The notes beneath the pieces were generated by a model. It was not told the DNA's origin. It saw only the letters and a list, made by a program, of their open reading frames with translations, and searched no databases. From Azolla pinnata (Eukaryota; Streptophyta; Polypodiopsida; Salviniales; Salviniaceae): a stretch of 25,014 nt of DNA. The stretch's first letter is position 1. Every line of letters starts with the position of its first letter. A program made the position numbers and the translations under genes. Below are positions 1 through 12,890 of the stretch, piece after piece. The DNA lies in contig JBBBWG010003659.1 in NCBI GenBank assembly GCA_037176905.1, positions 1-25,014 of the forward strand. The letters are read 5' to 3'.

Positions 1-324
1 CTGAAAAGACCCCTTCGTTGGGGCTCTAGGTGGCCCCCCCCCCCCCCCCCCACTCGCGCGCATTAGCCCGTCCCCTTTCTCCTCTCCGGAGCCTGCTCCG
101 ACGATCGCAGGTTGCGGAAAAAGCAGGGTCCCCTCCCCCCCCCCCGAATATCCTCGATTCCAGGCCAGAGCTTCGACTCCCCCAGGAAGTTGCCTGCCCG
201 CATCAGAGCGGCAAGGGGGGAATTCCTCTTTAACCGATGGCAGGTGTCCGTTCTTCTTCCTAAGCAGGAGGAAAGAAGGGAAGGACGGAGCTTGCTTCCA
301 TGGGAACATATCGGCTTAGCTCAA

Positions 325-355
<31 letters not shown>

Positions 356-901
356 TACATAGATAGATGGAGGGCGAGCAAGAGCTATCTTTCTTGTCTG
401 CATAGATATATCAGGGCGGTTCAGAAAGCTGTGGTAGGAGCAATCCTCTACAGGAGAGAAAGAGGCGATGCGACGCCGATTTTCCCAACTCCCCCGCTTC
501 TCCTGTGTCCGATAGAAGGTCAGGGCCCGAGCTTGTTTAGGTTTGGTTGTGATAAGCTTTTATCTGGGCCGCTCCAGAGAAAGCTCTTCTCAGTTTGGTT
601 CGGCTCAGCTCGTCTCAGCTTCAGTTTTGTCCAGCTCAGCTTGGTGCAGATCAGTTGGATTCTGTTTTGGGATTGGTCAAAAGCTTCAGAAACTCGATCG
701 GTGCAGCTCAGGGTTTGTCATCCGTCTTTAATAGGTGATGCAATCTAGCCTCATCGAACCCAAGGCCATGGCTCTCCCTTTGTCATTCTCTAGAATATGT
801 CATGGGAGCTCTTTGGGGGAAGAAGAAGAAGAGGAGCTGAAGGAGGCAGTGGTAGCATCCGTAGCTGTAGTATAGCATGTCTCAGGCGTTACACAGGAGA
901 A
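1..901 (+). promoter_or_regulatory. MED12 upstream region and 5' leader
   Basis: This stretch precedes the MED12 start codon and no recognisable protein is encoded in it. It carries an 18-C run at 34-51, a second C run at about 135-145, a GACA microsatellite at about 325-368, and a pyrimidine- and AGCTC-rich part at about 590-720 that looks like plant leader sequence. Several ATGs precede the chosen start. One opens a 105-codon frame (431-748) that closes before the gene. Another at 797 is in frame with MED12. The transcription start cannot be fixed from sequence alone, and a leader intron is possible. Confidence 0.5.
325..368. repeat. GACA/GATA tetranucleotide microsatellite
   Basis: About six tandem GACA units sit at 329-354 and grade into GATA-like units on both sides (AGATAG and AGATAGAT). 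It lies in the MED12 upstream region, possibly within the transcribed leader. Confidence 0.9.
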
Positions 902-3900
902 ATGCACAGATATCATCCTCCTCTCGGCGGTGGCTCAAATGGCGTGGGAAACAGCAGCCCTGCAAACCCTAGCAGCGTTTCGAGAGACAGTGTTGTACGC
1001 CCTGATGTGGGCTTCTCTGCATCATCTTCCTTACCGTTGACCACAAGGCAAGTCCATTTCAATAACATCCCCACGAGGCATCGTTTATTTTTTTATTCGT
1101 TCATGCATATTCATTCGGTGTGGAAATATTCTCAGCATAATGCATAGGCTAAAATTATAGGCATGAAATTTCCATCTATCCATCTATGCATTTACCTACA
1201 TAAGTGCGCACACAAGTATGTACCAGGTACACTTGTACGTGTTCTTGGATGTCTACGTGTTTGTGTATATTTAATAAGCATCGAGAGATACATGTGATGC
1301 AAATATACGTGAAGGGCGCAAGCTTAATATGAACCTGATTGAATGGCAACCGATTCAGATTGGAAAGCTAGGAGTTCCAGAACTTGCTATGGTTCGCTTT
1401 TCTGGTACATTTGTAAGCGATGATATACAGTAGATTCAATGATAATTCAGAAATCAGAATCGCAATTCTCATAATTTTGGAAATGCTGCACAATCCTATT
1501 AGGGTTTTGCTATGCATGAGAACACAAATGTCAAACCAGAAGTTGTTATACCAATTTCGAATGGAAAAATGTGCGGTGTAATGTATATGTATTTGATATT
1601 TGAAAGCATATCATATTGTATATATACAATTATGATTAATGATCCAGAAGCTTGAATCAAGGTATGGCATTTGGCATCCATATTCTAAGAGATTAATTGA
1701 AGAATCTTCTTTTTACTTTCGTTACTTCATGGACACAGTTCATAATAACCAAGGTAAGTTTGCTTGGAAAACTGGAGATATAGACGTTGTCTTTTGATAA
1801 ACGTAATTCAAATTGATGGTTGAAACTTTTGAATGGTAGCAGTCATGACGAATGGTCTGTTAGAGACAATTATAATTGATGAGTTGAACCATGTTCCTGT
1901 GTGCATATTTACATCATTCTCAGTAAACGATTCTATTGGGATCATGATTGCTACATAAACCATTATGAATTCTGCATGACAAAATAGCAATCAATGCTTA
2001 GCAACTTCTGTCGAGATATCAGAACTTTGGAATTGATGATAACTTCATTTTGTCTTGTGGTCGTGTAGGCTTTTATTTCTTCCAAATTTACATTAGAAGG
2101 GTCAGTCGGTGTTCATATTACTTAACCATACTTCAAATATGCAGTGTTAGATCATTTTTTCAATTTGAGTGGTCAAGGTTTGACGAAATTGGTTAGTTTT
2201 GTTCTGCAGGAGACTTGTGCCACTGACACCATATACCTTGAAGTGTGAACAAGAAGCATTAAGTGCACGGTATGTAATATGATGCAACTTACACAATGAT
2301 ACCTTGTTGTCAGATTAAGAGGACCACAAAATTTTATGCATTATCGAGTCAAAGACTATGAATAGGGTCTATTATAGGATCAGTTTCTATAACCATGGAG
2401 TGGTTAGATGACCATAATTTCATGGTAACTTGGCATCTGGACTATATGCAAACAGGCCCAGGAAATTTGGTTGTGAGGAAAAATTGGCAATGCTCTGAGT
2501 TGTGCGTAATTGTGAACATTTGTTCCTTGGCGTTGACTGTAATTTTAGTCTCCCCACTTTCTCATAAAATTATTGAGATAGATGTAGTCGACCAAACATT
2601 GCTGAACAATTGTTATAAGAAAGACATCCACATTTAGAAATATATTCGTCCCACTTTTTAGAGCCCTTAAACAAAAAGTATAGGTTATGAATAAATCTTC
2701 TTTGCATAATGTATTAGTCACCAAACTTTGAAACAGAAGACATACTTTTGAAGATAATTCTGATCAATATGAATGTAAATAGTTTTGGGCGAAATGTCCT
2801 TTTCTTTGCAGAGATGCAATATAGAAAGTCTCAAATACAAGAACATTACTTTAGCAGAAAAGTGAGAAATATGTGAAGAGAGCTAGAGATCAGGATTAAA
2901 GCTGAGGGTGGGCGAGTATACAATCTATTGAAAAGAATGTTTGTTCAAACATCATTACGTTATTCTTTTTGACTTGCACGGAAATTAATACAAGAATCTT
3001 TTACAGCCTTGGTCCACCAGACTACTTTCCACCAACTCCGAACTGTGCTGAAGAGTCACTGGGAAGGGATGCTTGTCAGAATGGATACAAAGAAATTGTG
3101 GATGGCATTGAGGTATTGGCATCGTAAAGAACTGGACTGATTATAGAAATATAACATTACAGTGACGTTTTCTAGAGATATGCTTTCTAGACTATTCTGA
3201 AATGTCTAAACTGTCTTTTTTCTCAGGAGTCTCGTGAAACAGGGTACTCTCTTGTTAATCTGCAATGGGCAAAACCATTGATTAATAAATATAAAGAGGT
3301 TGGATACTCACTGCATTTCAATATACGTTCTATCTCTGTGTTCTCCTGATAGATTTCTAAGTAGATGCATTTATATGTTTGTAGGCAATATGGAAGCGGC
3401 TAAACGCCCTGAACAACTCTCTTGTACGCAAGCGGAAGGTGAGCTACATCTCCCAAGTCTGAGTTTCAGATCAAGCTCGAAGATGAATATGCTCTAACCA
3501 TATTATTTCCATGTTCAGGCAGGGCAAGTGTATGGAGTTCCATTGTCAGGTACTTTGTTATTAAAGCCTGGACATTTTCCAGAGCAGCGGCATTCTGGGG
3601 AGGACAATCGTAAGAAATGGATTGAGGTTTGTTGCTATTTCTTATTTCCATCAGATTTGATGTATGTATCTCCTTTTTCGAACCCAATGAGTTTGCACTA
3701 GAAGTTAAGAATGTATTCAAGGTTTTGCATGCCATATATTCTGCAAGGTTGGGATGTGCATGCAAGCACAATTCTGAGTGTGCAAGCATGTGGCCCTTAT
3801 CATGGCGAATGCAAACCATAGACAGGTTCATGCTCCAAATGGCCAAATGTTTGTTAAGGAGTCTAATTTTCAGGAGAGAGATTTTGATGACAAAAAATTG

Positions 3901-6900
3901 TGCAATTTTTTGTGATTCGTCTTCCTGAATAAGTTGCAATGACAGGTGAGAAATGGCCCATCTTACCCAAAAAATGGCCATGAGACAACTGAGTAGGAAA
4001 TGAAACAGTTTGAAAAGTACAGGTGGTTTATTTTTCAGAAGAAGAGGAATAATAATGCCACCGTGAACAATTTATAACCTGATTGCTGTGCTATTTTCCA
4101 AATCCAATGTCTTGCAACAATCCATCTTTTTTATATTTCATTGAGGACGCAAAGCTTTTTGCAAGCTCTGTCTGAAACCTTCTAATTATGGATTGTATTG
4201 AGTTTGACCTTATCTGCTGTTTTCCAGGATCTGGCACAGCATAAGAGGTTAAGAGTATTAGCAGATCATGTCCCTCATGGATTACGGCGACGGTCTCTCT
4301 TTGAAGCTCTTATTAAAACTGAGGTTCCTTTTCTTCGTGCCACATGGTGCATCAAAGTTATGTATCTTAATCAGGTAAAAAGGTTCCTGGAATGTAACGA
4401 TTCTTATTTTGTGTTTGTTTTTTGGATTGAATCAAGTTTGGCATATTGAATCAGGTACGCCCATTATCCACTGCAATGTCTGGTGGATCTGGAGATAAGT
4501 CACAAACAAAGCGAGTGGAATTGTTGACTAAAGATGTGCTAGAATATATGCTATCCCTTTTGGATGAATTGGGTCAACACGGAGAGAACGAGATATCCAG
4601 TGGAGAAAGAGCTTACATATCAGCCACCGAGGCTTCTCAGCAGCTTAACAATTTTTCCCAGGGCACTATAGATGGTGATATTCCTCCTTTGCACAAAAGG
4701 TGGCATTACATGACCCAGCTTTTGCAATTACACTTATTGGAGGGGTTACTTAATCGAGCAATAGTCGTTGACTGGGTTCTAAAGCAGCTGCAGGTGTGCA
4801 AAACTGTTTTCTTTTCTTGGGTATTTAAGAGATTAGTATGGTGTGTGATTATTTCTTAAAATAAGATAAAGTTTTATTTTATTGCTTTGTAGGAAAGAGA
4901 TCGATTGGATGCAACAGAATTCCTTTTGCCAATTGTCTTGGACCTTATTGATGATATTGCCACATGCCAAACTCTAGTACGCACACTTGTAGAAATTTTC
5001 CTCCACAGACTTCAGATGCTGTGTCCTGCATCTGTTTTACCGGATGCTTCAGAGCAGCCTGCTGAACATTATATAGCTACATTTTTGGCAGAGTTGTTAT
5101 GCTATCTAATTACTGTAGTTCCAGATAGCTTTCTGGCCTTAGAATGTTTTCCTCTTCCAGCCTACATTTTTCAGACTAGAAAAGGACTTGGCATGGAACT
5201 TAAAGATGGAAAAGTGGGGCAATCATCAGCCGTGTCAGCTGAAAGGGCACCTTATAGACTCAAGAGACCTCGCACTGCTTGTGAAGCTGGGGTTAAGTTT
5301 ATGGTTGACGTCATTCAAAAAAGAGCCATGGCTCTAGCAAAAACAGTGAACCCAGGAAGTCTAAGAAAAAATGAAGGGAGTGTCGTTCAGTGTTTGGATA
5401 AAGTCCTTAGTACTGGTGACATTTTTTCTGCTTATCGCAACATTTTTGATGATGACTTCTGTGGGCATGAGCAGCCGCCAGATGAATGGATTTCCAAAGT
5501 CAGTTCTTGGGTGAACCTTAGCTCATCAGGCAGTCCAAGCCCTGCTGAGGTTTTTCCTGTCCGTTTTTTATGTGAGTGGGCCATTTGTGATTTCAGGGAT
5601 CATAGAAAAAGGCTACATTCACCATTGGTCGATCATTATATTGCAAATGTGCAGGCTTCATGCAAAGTTTATATAGCAGTTTCAGTTCTTCGCTTAAGGA
5701 CAGAAGAGTTAGAGCAGCAAGGGCGTGGGATCAACACTGGTAATGGTGGGTTCAAGAAAAGCAAAATGAAGATTTCTGGATATTGTAAAGCAGTGTCTTC
5801 ATCCTCGTTTTTCGATAGCCCAGGACCCATTCATGATATTATAGCTGCATGGCTTGATCAACATGACCTTAGAAAAGTTGAGGGGTTTGAAAGACTGCAG
5901 CTACTTTTATGGGAACTTGTAAAGCAAGGATTATTCTGGCCCCCTGCCTATGTAAGAAAGCTCCTTGTTAGTGGAGTGCTTGAAAAGAATGAGACACCTG
6001 CTGACGTGGAACGTGCGTCAAGGCACATATGCTTTTTGCAGCATTTGCCATGGCCACCTGGTCTGAGTCAGGAGGAAGAAGGAAGGAAGGCTTTAGATCC
6101 AGCATTAGGAGAGGCCATTCGTATTCACCGGAATGAAAGGCGTTTTTGTCTTAATGGGTTTGGCCAGCATCAGTCTGGTTTGCTTAGAAAAGAAGCAGAC
6201 ATCAACAAAAAACTGTCTCAGGAACCTACAAAAAATGTTGAAGAAACAAAGTGCATGGAAAAATCTCCGTTTGCTCAGGGAAAAATGCAGAAGTTGCAAA
6301 AGAAAAAGGTGAAGGTGATGGATTTGAAACAAGCTATTGCAAAATTTTTTCATTTCCCCGAGTCTTGCGTTGGGAATGAGGTGCGTTCATTGCAAGACAA
6401 ATCAGCTTCATTTCAAAGATCTTTGAAAAGACAATCGGTTCCATACAGCAACTCAGGCGAAAAAGTAGATGGAACCCCAGGTTGTGATGAGTGCAGACGA
6501 AAAAAGAAACAGAAAGTTAATGATGGAAGTTGTGTCTTCACCCAAGGGCATGGTGTAGGTCCTGGAGATGAAGTTGACATGTGGTGGACGAAGAAGGCAC
6601 CAAAACCATTGGATGCTGCAAAACCCGAGCCAGTTTCTATTATAAAGCCTCCGAAGCAGCCTTCTCGAGGTAGACCAAAAGCTGTAAGAAAATTAAGCCT
6701 TGCACAATTAGATGCTGCTCGCATAGAGGGCAGTCAAGGAGCATCCTCTAGTCATGCATGTGATAGTAAGGTGAACTGCCCTTATCATAAACCTCCAGTG
6801 GAAGATGCTGTCCTCTCTCAAAACAAACAAAGAAAGAAAACTCCTTTAATGACAGATCTTAAATCCATCATTGCAATGCTAAAATGTCTCCGGCTTTGTG

Positions 6901-9900
6901 ATAGGCGGATCATTGCTACATGGCTTGATGCCACTGTCCGCAATCTTATAGGAGGAAGTGAAAAATTGTCATCTACCTCTATATCATCACAACAGCCAGA
7001 AAGATTTACAGTGAATGTTGGCCATGCTGCTGATGAGAGAAGCACCATAAAGTCGCAATTTGAAGATGAGGAGCTTTCAGCAATTTTATGTCTTTTAGAT
7101 GTTGCAAATGACTTTTGTGCATTGATCAGGCTGCTGCTATGGTTGCTTCCAAAAGCTAGTATACCAAATGTTGCACCAGGTCCAAACAGTAATTTTTCAG
7201 CGGTTGCTTCTTCGCTGAGTAAGGAATCTGTTTGTACGTTCAGTGAATCTGTAATTCTTACAAGTCTCAAGAGGTAAGCTTTCTGGTTTTATCTCTATCA
7301 TGAGTTTTCAAAATTTGTAATGCTTCTGCTTGAACTAAAAATTGCATTTTGGTCATATAAAGCAACATTTATCTGTTTAGATGTCAGTTTTCAGTATTCA
7401 GAGCATAAAATTTGAAACACTGTCGTGTCAATCCAGATTAAGCTCTGAATAATCAATCAGTTCTAATAGTTCTTCTTGTTATTCAATCTCAACTCTCAGT
7501 GGATAACAAAACATGCTTTTTGAGCTATTTACCATGGTTACTATTCAGGTACGAAGGTATTCTATTGGCCACAAATCTACTTCCTGAGGCGTTCTCAGCA
7601 GGAATGAAACGTGCAGCGTTAATGCTGCTCCCTGGATCTAACAGTAGAGCATCTTGTTCATCCTTGTTCACCTACATACATGATCTTTACAAAAAGTATG
7701 GGAATCTTCAAAGTGTCCAACTATGGGAGAAAGACTGGAAAGCATGCTCAGATCAACGGTTGGTTAGTGAAGTGGAGTTATTGCTAAAGGCTGGAGATAA
7801 TGATCCAAGTTTTCCTGCACGGGGTGTGGATTCTCCAAACATTGGAGATGATCGCGATGAGTCTTTTCCTCCACGTCTGGTGGGACGTCTGGTGAGATTT
7901 GGGCCACATATGAGGGACCACGTTCGAAGAGGATTCCAAGAGGTTATTAACCAGATGATAGCAAAAGAAAGGGAAGTGCCTGTCCCTGGAATGTTGAAAG
8001 ACACTGGAATAGAAAGATGGGGTGAAGGTCTTCAGGCAGCTCATTCTGTTGCGAGTGGACTTCTGGAGTGTATCAAACAGCAAGCAAGTAGTGCAGTGAA
8101 TGGTGATATACAACTTGCTGCTGCAGCGGTGTCTTCGGTTGTGGGAAATGTAGGAAGTGCTGTTGCAGGTGTCTTTGAAAACCTTGCATCAAGCAGTTCT
8201 TACTTCAGCTCAGTATCAATGGCTGCATGTGTAAAGTGTGCCCGTCGGGTTTTGCATGCCCACATGCAATGCTTGCGACATCTAAAAGAGGCCTTCTGTG
8301 AGAAACAAAGCAAGGTCTTGGAATGTGCTCTTGCATGTGAAGCAACTACCATCATATCAAATTCTAATGTACATTCTTATAGCAAAGCACCTCGGCCTCA
8401 ATTCCAACATTCACCGGAGATGCCTGATCCAGGCATGACATTGAATGATCAAGGAGCTGGAACAAATGGTTCCGTTTTAGGAAGGTCAAACACAGCTGCA
8501 GCAGCCGTAGCTGCTTTTGTGGTGTGCGCTGTGCTTGAAGATGTAGCTAGCTTGGAAAGGATGATCTCTTTATTGAAGATTAAAGAAGGACTTGAGAATG
8601 TGAAGGTATCAAAAGTCAACAGCTTAAGTGCCAACGGCATATCCCGAGTAATGTCCAGTGCGAATTCCATGAAGAGTGACAGCATGCCTGAGATCTATTT
8701 GTTCTGGTTCAGGGTGCTGATTAGTGACTGCAGATCTCTTTCTGGTGGATTGCTTCCTGAGATTTTGGGCGAATCAAACATCCTTGCCCTTCTACGGTTG
8801 CAACGGCATTTACCTCTCACAACGATATTTAGTCCTGCTTATTCATTGTTTTCAATCTCTTTAAGAGCACAGCAGTCAGCCTTGATGAGTATCTCGAACC
8901 GGGAAGATGTATCATTTCAGCAACTTGCTTATGCAGCTTTAGGAGATCTTTTTGCTCATCCTCCTTTCTGCGAAGTCTGTTTGCAAGACACAAAAGCATT
9001 TGCGGATCTTCTGCATTCTGACAGTGGTGATGCTGAATATGCATCCTTTTTAGATAACAAAGGTGCTGATGCGCATAAAAAGGTGTCATTACTGGTTCCC
9101 TCTCGTTCAAGGCTGTTTCTACATGCTATTCTTGACCACAAGATACCCACTTTATCGACAGATGAGTCATATACACGCAGTCTTAAAGGCCATTCAACCC
9201 TGGCAAAGGAGCTGGTTCAAGTTCTAGATGATATTCATCCTGCAACTTTCCATTGGCAATGGGTAGAATTAAGGCTTCTGCTGAATGAGCAAATCTTTAT
9301 GGATAAATTCGAGGCACAGAATTTGTCAGTAGCAGCAGAAGCTATGCAGGCTGCTCGGTTAGCCATTCTTGACAAGCAAAACCTCTCTGAAACAGAGAAA
9401 AACCTCACTGACATGATTCTAACACGGTTACTTGTTCGTCCGGATGCAGCTGCTTTATATTCTGAAGTCCTGCATATGCTGGGCAGAGCATTTGAAGACT
9501 ATTTAATCTTGCAGGTGCAGTGGATTTTGGAGAATGGAGACATGGTTTTAGGGAGAAAATTTCTCAGGCAACAGCTTGAAGAGGTGGCGCAGCGGCAAAA
9601 ATTTGAGGTTGGTAGTGGAAAGCTTAGGGTGTGGGAATGGGTGGTTCCTCAACCTGAAGAGAGTGCACGCGAAAAGAATAGCAAAACTGAGGTTGCTTCT
9701 CCGGAGGAGGGTGAAGTGGCTGAAGACGATCTTAACACGAGTAAACAACCCAGAAGTAGCGGAGTTTCTGGCTCCTACAGATGCATTATGGTACTGAAAA
9801 AGCAGTTTGCTATTGAAAAAGCCCTAGCTGATTTGGTACTTCCTTGTCTGGCTCGAAGCTCTGCTGAGACATATAACAGGTTCGCATCGCGATTGGTAAA

Positions 9901-11260
9901 GCAAATCAGCGAGTTGGAGCAACAAGTCACTGCTCTTTCTCGTTGCTTTGGTAGGCCTGTTGTTGCAGCTTCGGAAGCTGGTATCAATAAGCGTCTTGGC
10001 TCCCGGAAAGGTGCGAGAACTGGGTTAGATGCATCTAGTCCCAACCTCGGCCGAAGAGCCTCCTTAGTAACAGATCCCTTGCCTCCATCCTTGGCTGCCT
10101 TACAAACGTCCTTATGGTTACGGCTTCAGTTTCTTCTTCCTCTCCTTCCGCCAATTTATACAGACAGGTAACTTGGACACTGTTGTTCATATCCTTTACC
10201 AACAACTAGGCCATTGATTCCTAATCAATTCAAGTTATGAGTATATTGTGTTTGATATCAATGATTTCATTTCAAGCCTCTGGAGTTGACGTAGACTTGA
10301 TTTTGAAGAGAAAGGCTTACATAAAGAATTGTTGCAGGGAACAACTGACAGTACGTAATATGCGCTCAATCTTAGCTCCAGTACTTCTACGACTTGCGGG
10401 CACTCGTGTCGTACAGGAAAGTGTAGAGAGTTTTTGTTTTACACAGCACGACACGGTTCTCGCCAGTGGATGTGATGCCGAGTGGAATGCAGAAACATCA
10501 GCAGCAGCAGCAGCAGCCCTAATGGCAGGAGAAAATCTCTTTGACAGGATTCTGAGTATTCTCCATGCTCTCTTAAGCAGCACTTGGGCTTCTTGGTTGA
10601 AGCAAAAACCTTCCAAAGGATCATCAAGGCCTCCCCGGGAGGTTCCACCCTTCGATAAGGAGACGGTTCATCGGATGCAGGCCAGTGTTCAAATCCTCCA
10701 CAATTCATCTGTCATATTGAGACCCTTCCTTTTATAGCTTGATTCTGTCACCTTCATAGTGATGTTAAAACATGGCTCTATGGTTCATTCCTCTAAAGTT
10801 TCCATTGTGTGTTCAGGTTGATCTTGATCATATGCAACTTCCTTTGAATGTCCGTGCACGGTTGCAAGCTGCCATGCCCATACTAGCGCCGTCATCAATT
10901 CCAACTATTGCTGCTGGCCCTCCACAGGTTCCTCCAGGAGCATTACCTATGATACAAATGAGTGGAGTAGCCACAAATAGCTCACCAGGTCCTCTGTCTT
11001 CTTCAGCAATCTCATACAAGGCCCCGAATCGGATAGAGAATAACCTCGGGAAAGCAAAACAAAATCCTGTCCAAGATCTTGATGTTGAAATTGATCCCTG
11101 GATGTTATTAGAGGACATAACGAGCTCGTCCACCACAGGCGCAGGTGTTCTTGTAATGAATGAGAGTGGCACTAGTAAAGCTTGTTCCTGGCTGAAAGGA
11201 GCTGTAAGGGTTCGAAGAACTAATCTTACATATGTCAGTTCTATAGATGACGACTCTTGA
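902..11260 (+). CDS. MED12: MED12, Mediator kinase-module subunit 12 (12 exons)
   Basis: Plant MED12 (CENTER CITY/CRYPTIC PRECOCIOUS type) is a nuclear subunit of the Mediator CDK8 kinase module (CDK8, cyclin C, MED12, MED13). Coding exons: 902-1047, 2210-2269, 3007-3112, 3227-3298, 3385-3438, 3519-3626, 4228-4374, 4455-4793, 4893-7273, 7549-10167, 10338-10680 (end uncertain), 10817-11260. Joined length is about 2272 aa, close to the Arabidopsis protein. The start is set by MHRYH, matching the family's MQRYH. The Med12 domain spans about residues 150-235 (LRVLADHVPHGLRRRSLFE, FLRATWCIKVMYLNQ). Exon 9 has RFLCEWAICDFRDHR and a basic patch CRRKKKQKV near residue 878, a possible nuclear signal. 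The C-terminus carries SWLKGAVRVRRTNLTY and a DDDS end, as in other plants. The first intron uses a GC donor. Identification is by recalled family sequence, not by a search. Confidence 0.93.
1048..2209 (+). other. MED12 intron 1, GC-AG type
   Basis: The exon ends ACAAG and the intron begins GCAAGT, the classic strong GC donor. The acceptor is TTCTGCAG at 2202-2209. Only this join keeps the frame and gives the family-like junction TTRRLVPLTPYTLKC. The nearby GT at 1051 would put a stop into exon 2. Nothing else recognisable lies in the 1.16 kb. Confidence 0.85.
2270..3006 (+). other. MED12 intron 2
   Basis: A GT-AG intron of 737 bp (donor CACG/GTATGT, acceptor TTTTACAG) that is AT-rich. The 80-codon open frame inside it (2395-2637) resembles nothing I know and looks like chance. 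Confidence 0.85.
3627..4227 (+). other. MED12 intron 6
   Basis: A GT-AG intron of 601 bp (donor ATTGAG/GTTTGT, acceptor TTTTCCAG). Open frames on both strands overlap it, the longest being 171 codons on the minus strand running back across exon 6. None has recognisable protein features. Confidence 0.85.
10681..10816 (+). other. MED12 last intron, donor ambiguous
   Basis: The acceptor GTGTTCAG at 10809-10816 is clear, because the following exon reads VDLDHMQLPLNVRARLQAAM in frame. No good GT donor exists. Three in-frame candidates are CAG/GCCAGT ending the exon at 10680, AGT/GTTCAA ending at 10686, and TCT/GTCATA ending at 10710. The first gives the spacing closest to my recollection of angiosperm MED12 and the best donor beyond the GC, so I used it. 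Reading on without splicing reaches TAG at 10735-10737. Confidence 0.5.
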
Positions 11261-12400
11261 TTCGTTAACTGGGTTTCATCACCCACTCAGTACAGTAATA
11301 CATTGACCTAGCCAACAACATAGCAAAGGATTTTTCCAGGGTGCCCTCAATTGCTGCTTCATCCGTGGGTCCTCCATTGTGGCACTTCTCAGTGGTGATT
11401 AACCGATCTGTCCTTCATACATGGTATCTGATGCAGTGAAATTTTGAGATGATACAAACACCATTGTGTGCCATCTTGGAAGGAGAAGAAGGATTCAGGA
11501 ATCAGTCTGAAGAGGCAGATATGCTGTGCTGGGGCTAGAAGATACAAGTAACTCCATCATGGATGGATTTGTTTTTTGATACTACAAACAGATGAAGATA
11601 TGCTTGTTGTGGAATTGCTGCTCGCGGGGGAAGAAAAGTCATGCAAGTGAACCTTTTTTTTTCGGACCGAAAGAGGAATGTGAAAACTGGCCATATGGTT
11701 ACTCGATCTCCGATATGTATGCATCTGGAGAGCTTTGTAAAAGAGACTCGGTGAACGTGGGTCCACAGTTTCATGTACATTTTTACATCTTACCACTAGA
11801 GGTGCCCTTACATATATGGTACCTTTGTCATTGCCTTTGTACCATACAGCATTGCCAAGAATTGATTGGTGTAAAAATCAACATTTTGTCAGCTTGTAAC
11901 TCCAGCCATTTAGAGGAAAAGCATTGTATTTGGGAATATCATGTCGCAGAGATGTGGGCTTCGCTTGTTGCCGCTGTCTCTCATTTTTTTTTATGCTCAA
12001 TGCTCAGTTCTTTATTGGATTAAGGCCCCAAAAACTGGGGATAATCTATCTGCTCGTTTCTTTCGAAAGCAGGAAAGAAGGATGATCTTAAAGTGGGTGG
12101 AAATATGAACACCATCCTTATGACCAAGTCTGTTGGAAATAATGTTTTTTCAAGTGGTTAGATTCAGCAGCTTGTCTTGTACCTTTGATCTTCTGTGTCT
12201 GTTTCATCCTAACACTAAGTTTGCACTGTTTTTCTGATGTGTAGCTTGCTTCTTTGGTGCGATCGAGAAGTGCTACCTGCCATGGCTTCAAAATTGCTGG
12301 CATCTAGACAGCATCTGAAAGAACACCATCTGATGTAATTACACAGCAAATGGAGATGGTGAGGATGGATCCTACCCATTTCACAACTGATTATTTGTTC
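11261..12400 (+). other. MED12 3' untranslated and downstream region
   Basis: This follows the MED12 stop codon. A 143-codon open frame on the + strand (11592-12023) contains no motif I recognise, and its composition (Cys, Leu, His, Ser mixed) suggests chance. No confident poly(A) signal stands out. The first AATAAA-like words appear only inside the repeat island after 12470, so the transcript end cannot be placed. Confidence 0.5.
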
Positions 12401-12890
12401 TATTTTGCTTGGTGTTGCCCTACATAAGATTAAAACACCGATTAGTAAGAAGATAATTGATTTAATCAGTCGATTAAAATAAACAAATGAAAACAAGTGA
12501 ATGACAAGAGACAATTAATAGCAAAGAGGGACTTAGAGAATTTTAATAAACAGTAAGTAAGAATATTGATAAATTTTAACAAATAATAGATGGATTGTAT
12601 TCAAGTAGATGATTGAGTGCCAAAATCAAGATTAAGGAAGCGCAGTATAAATTAAACAATTATTGATTTGTTTCTTCGAGTTAATTGAAATTAGACAAAG
12701 TGAATGCAAATTAATGAGAATGGCTGATTGTGAGCAAATCAAAGTTGAGATAGGAATCTATTAAAACAACTGTTGATTTGATTATTCAACCTAATTCAAA
12801 TAAGAAAATTTGAAGCAAATTAATGGGAACAGGAATGAAAAAAAAGAAAAATTAATCAAAACACTATTGATTCGATTAGTTGGGCTAGAT

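Noticed and set aside
2395-2637. 80-codon open frame in MED12 intron 2
   Set aside because: Lies wholly within a well-supported intron and resembles nothing known.
3466-3981. 171-codon minus-strand open frame across MED12 exon 6 and intron 6
   Set aside because: It is antisense to a confirmed exon, has mixed composition and shows no recognisable domain.
11592-12023. 143-codon open frame after the MED12 stop
   Set aside because: No motif or recognisable similarity. It lies where the MED12 3' untranslated region is expected.
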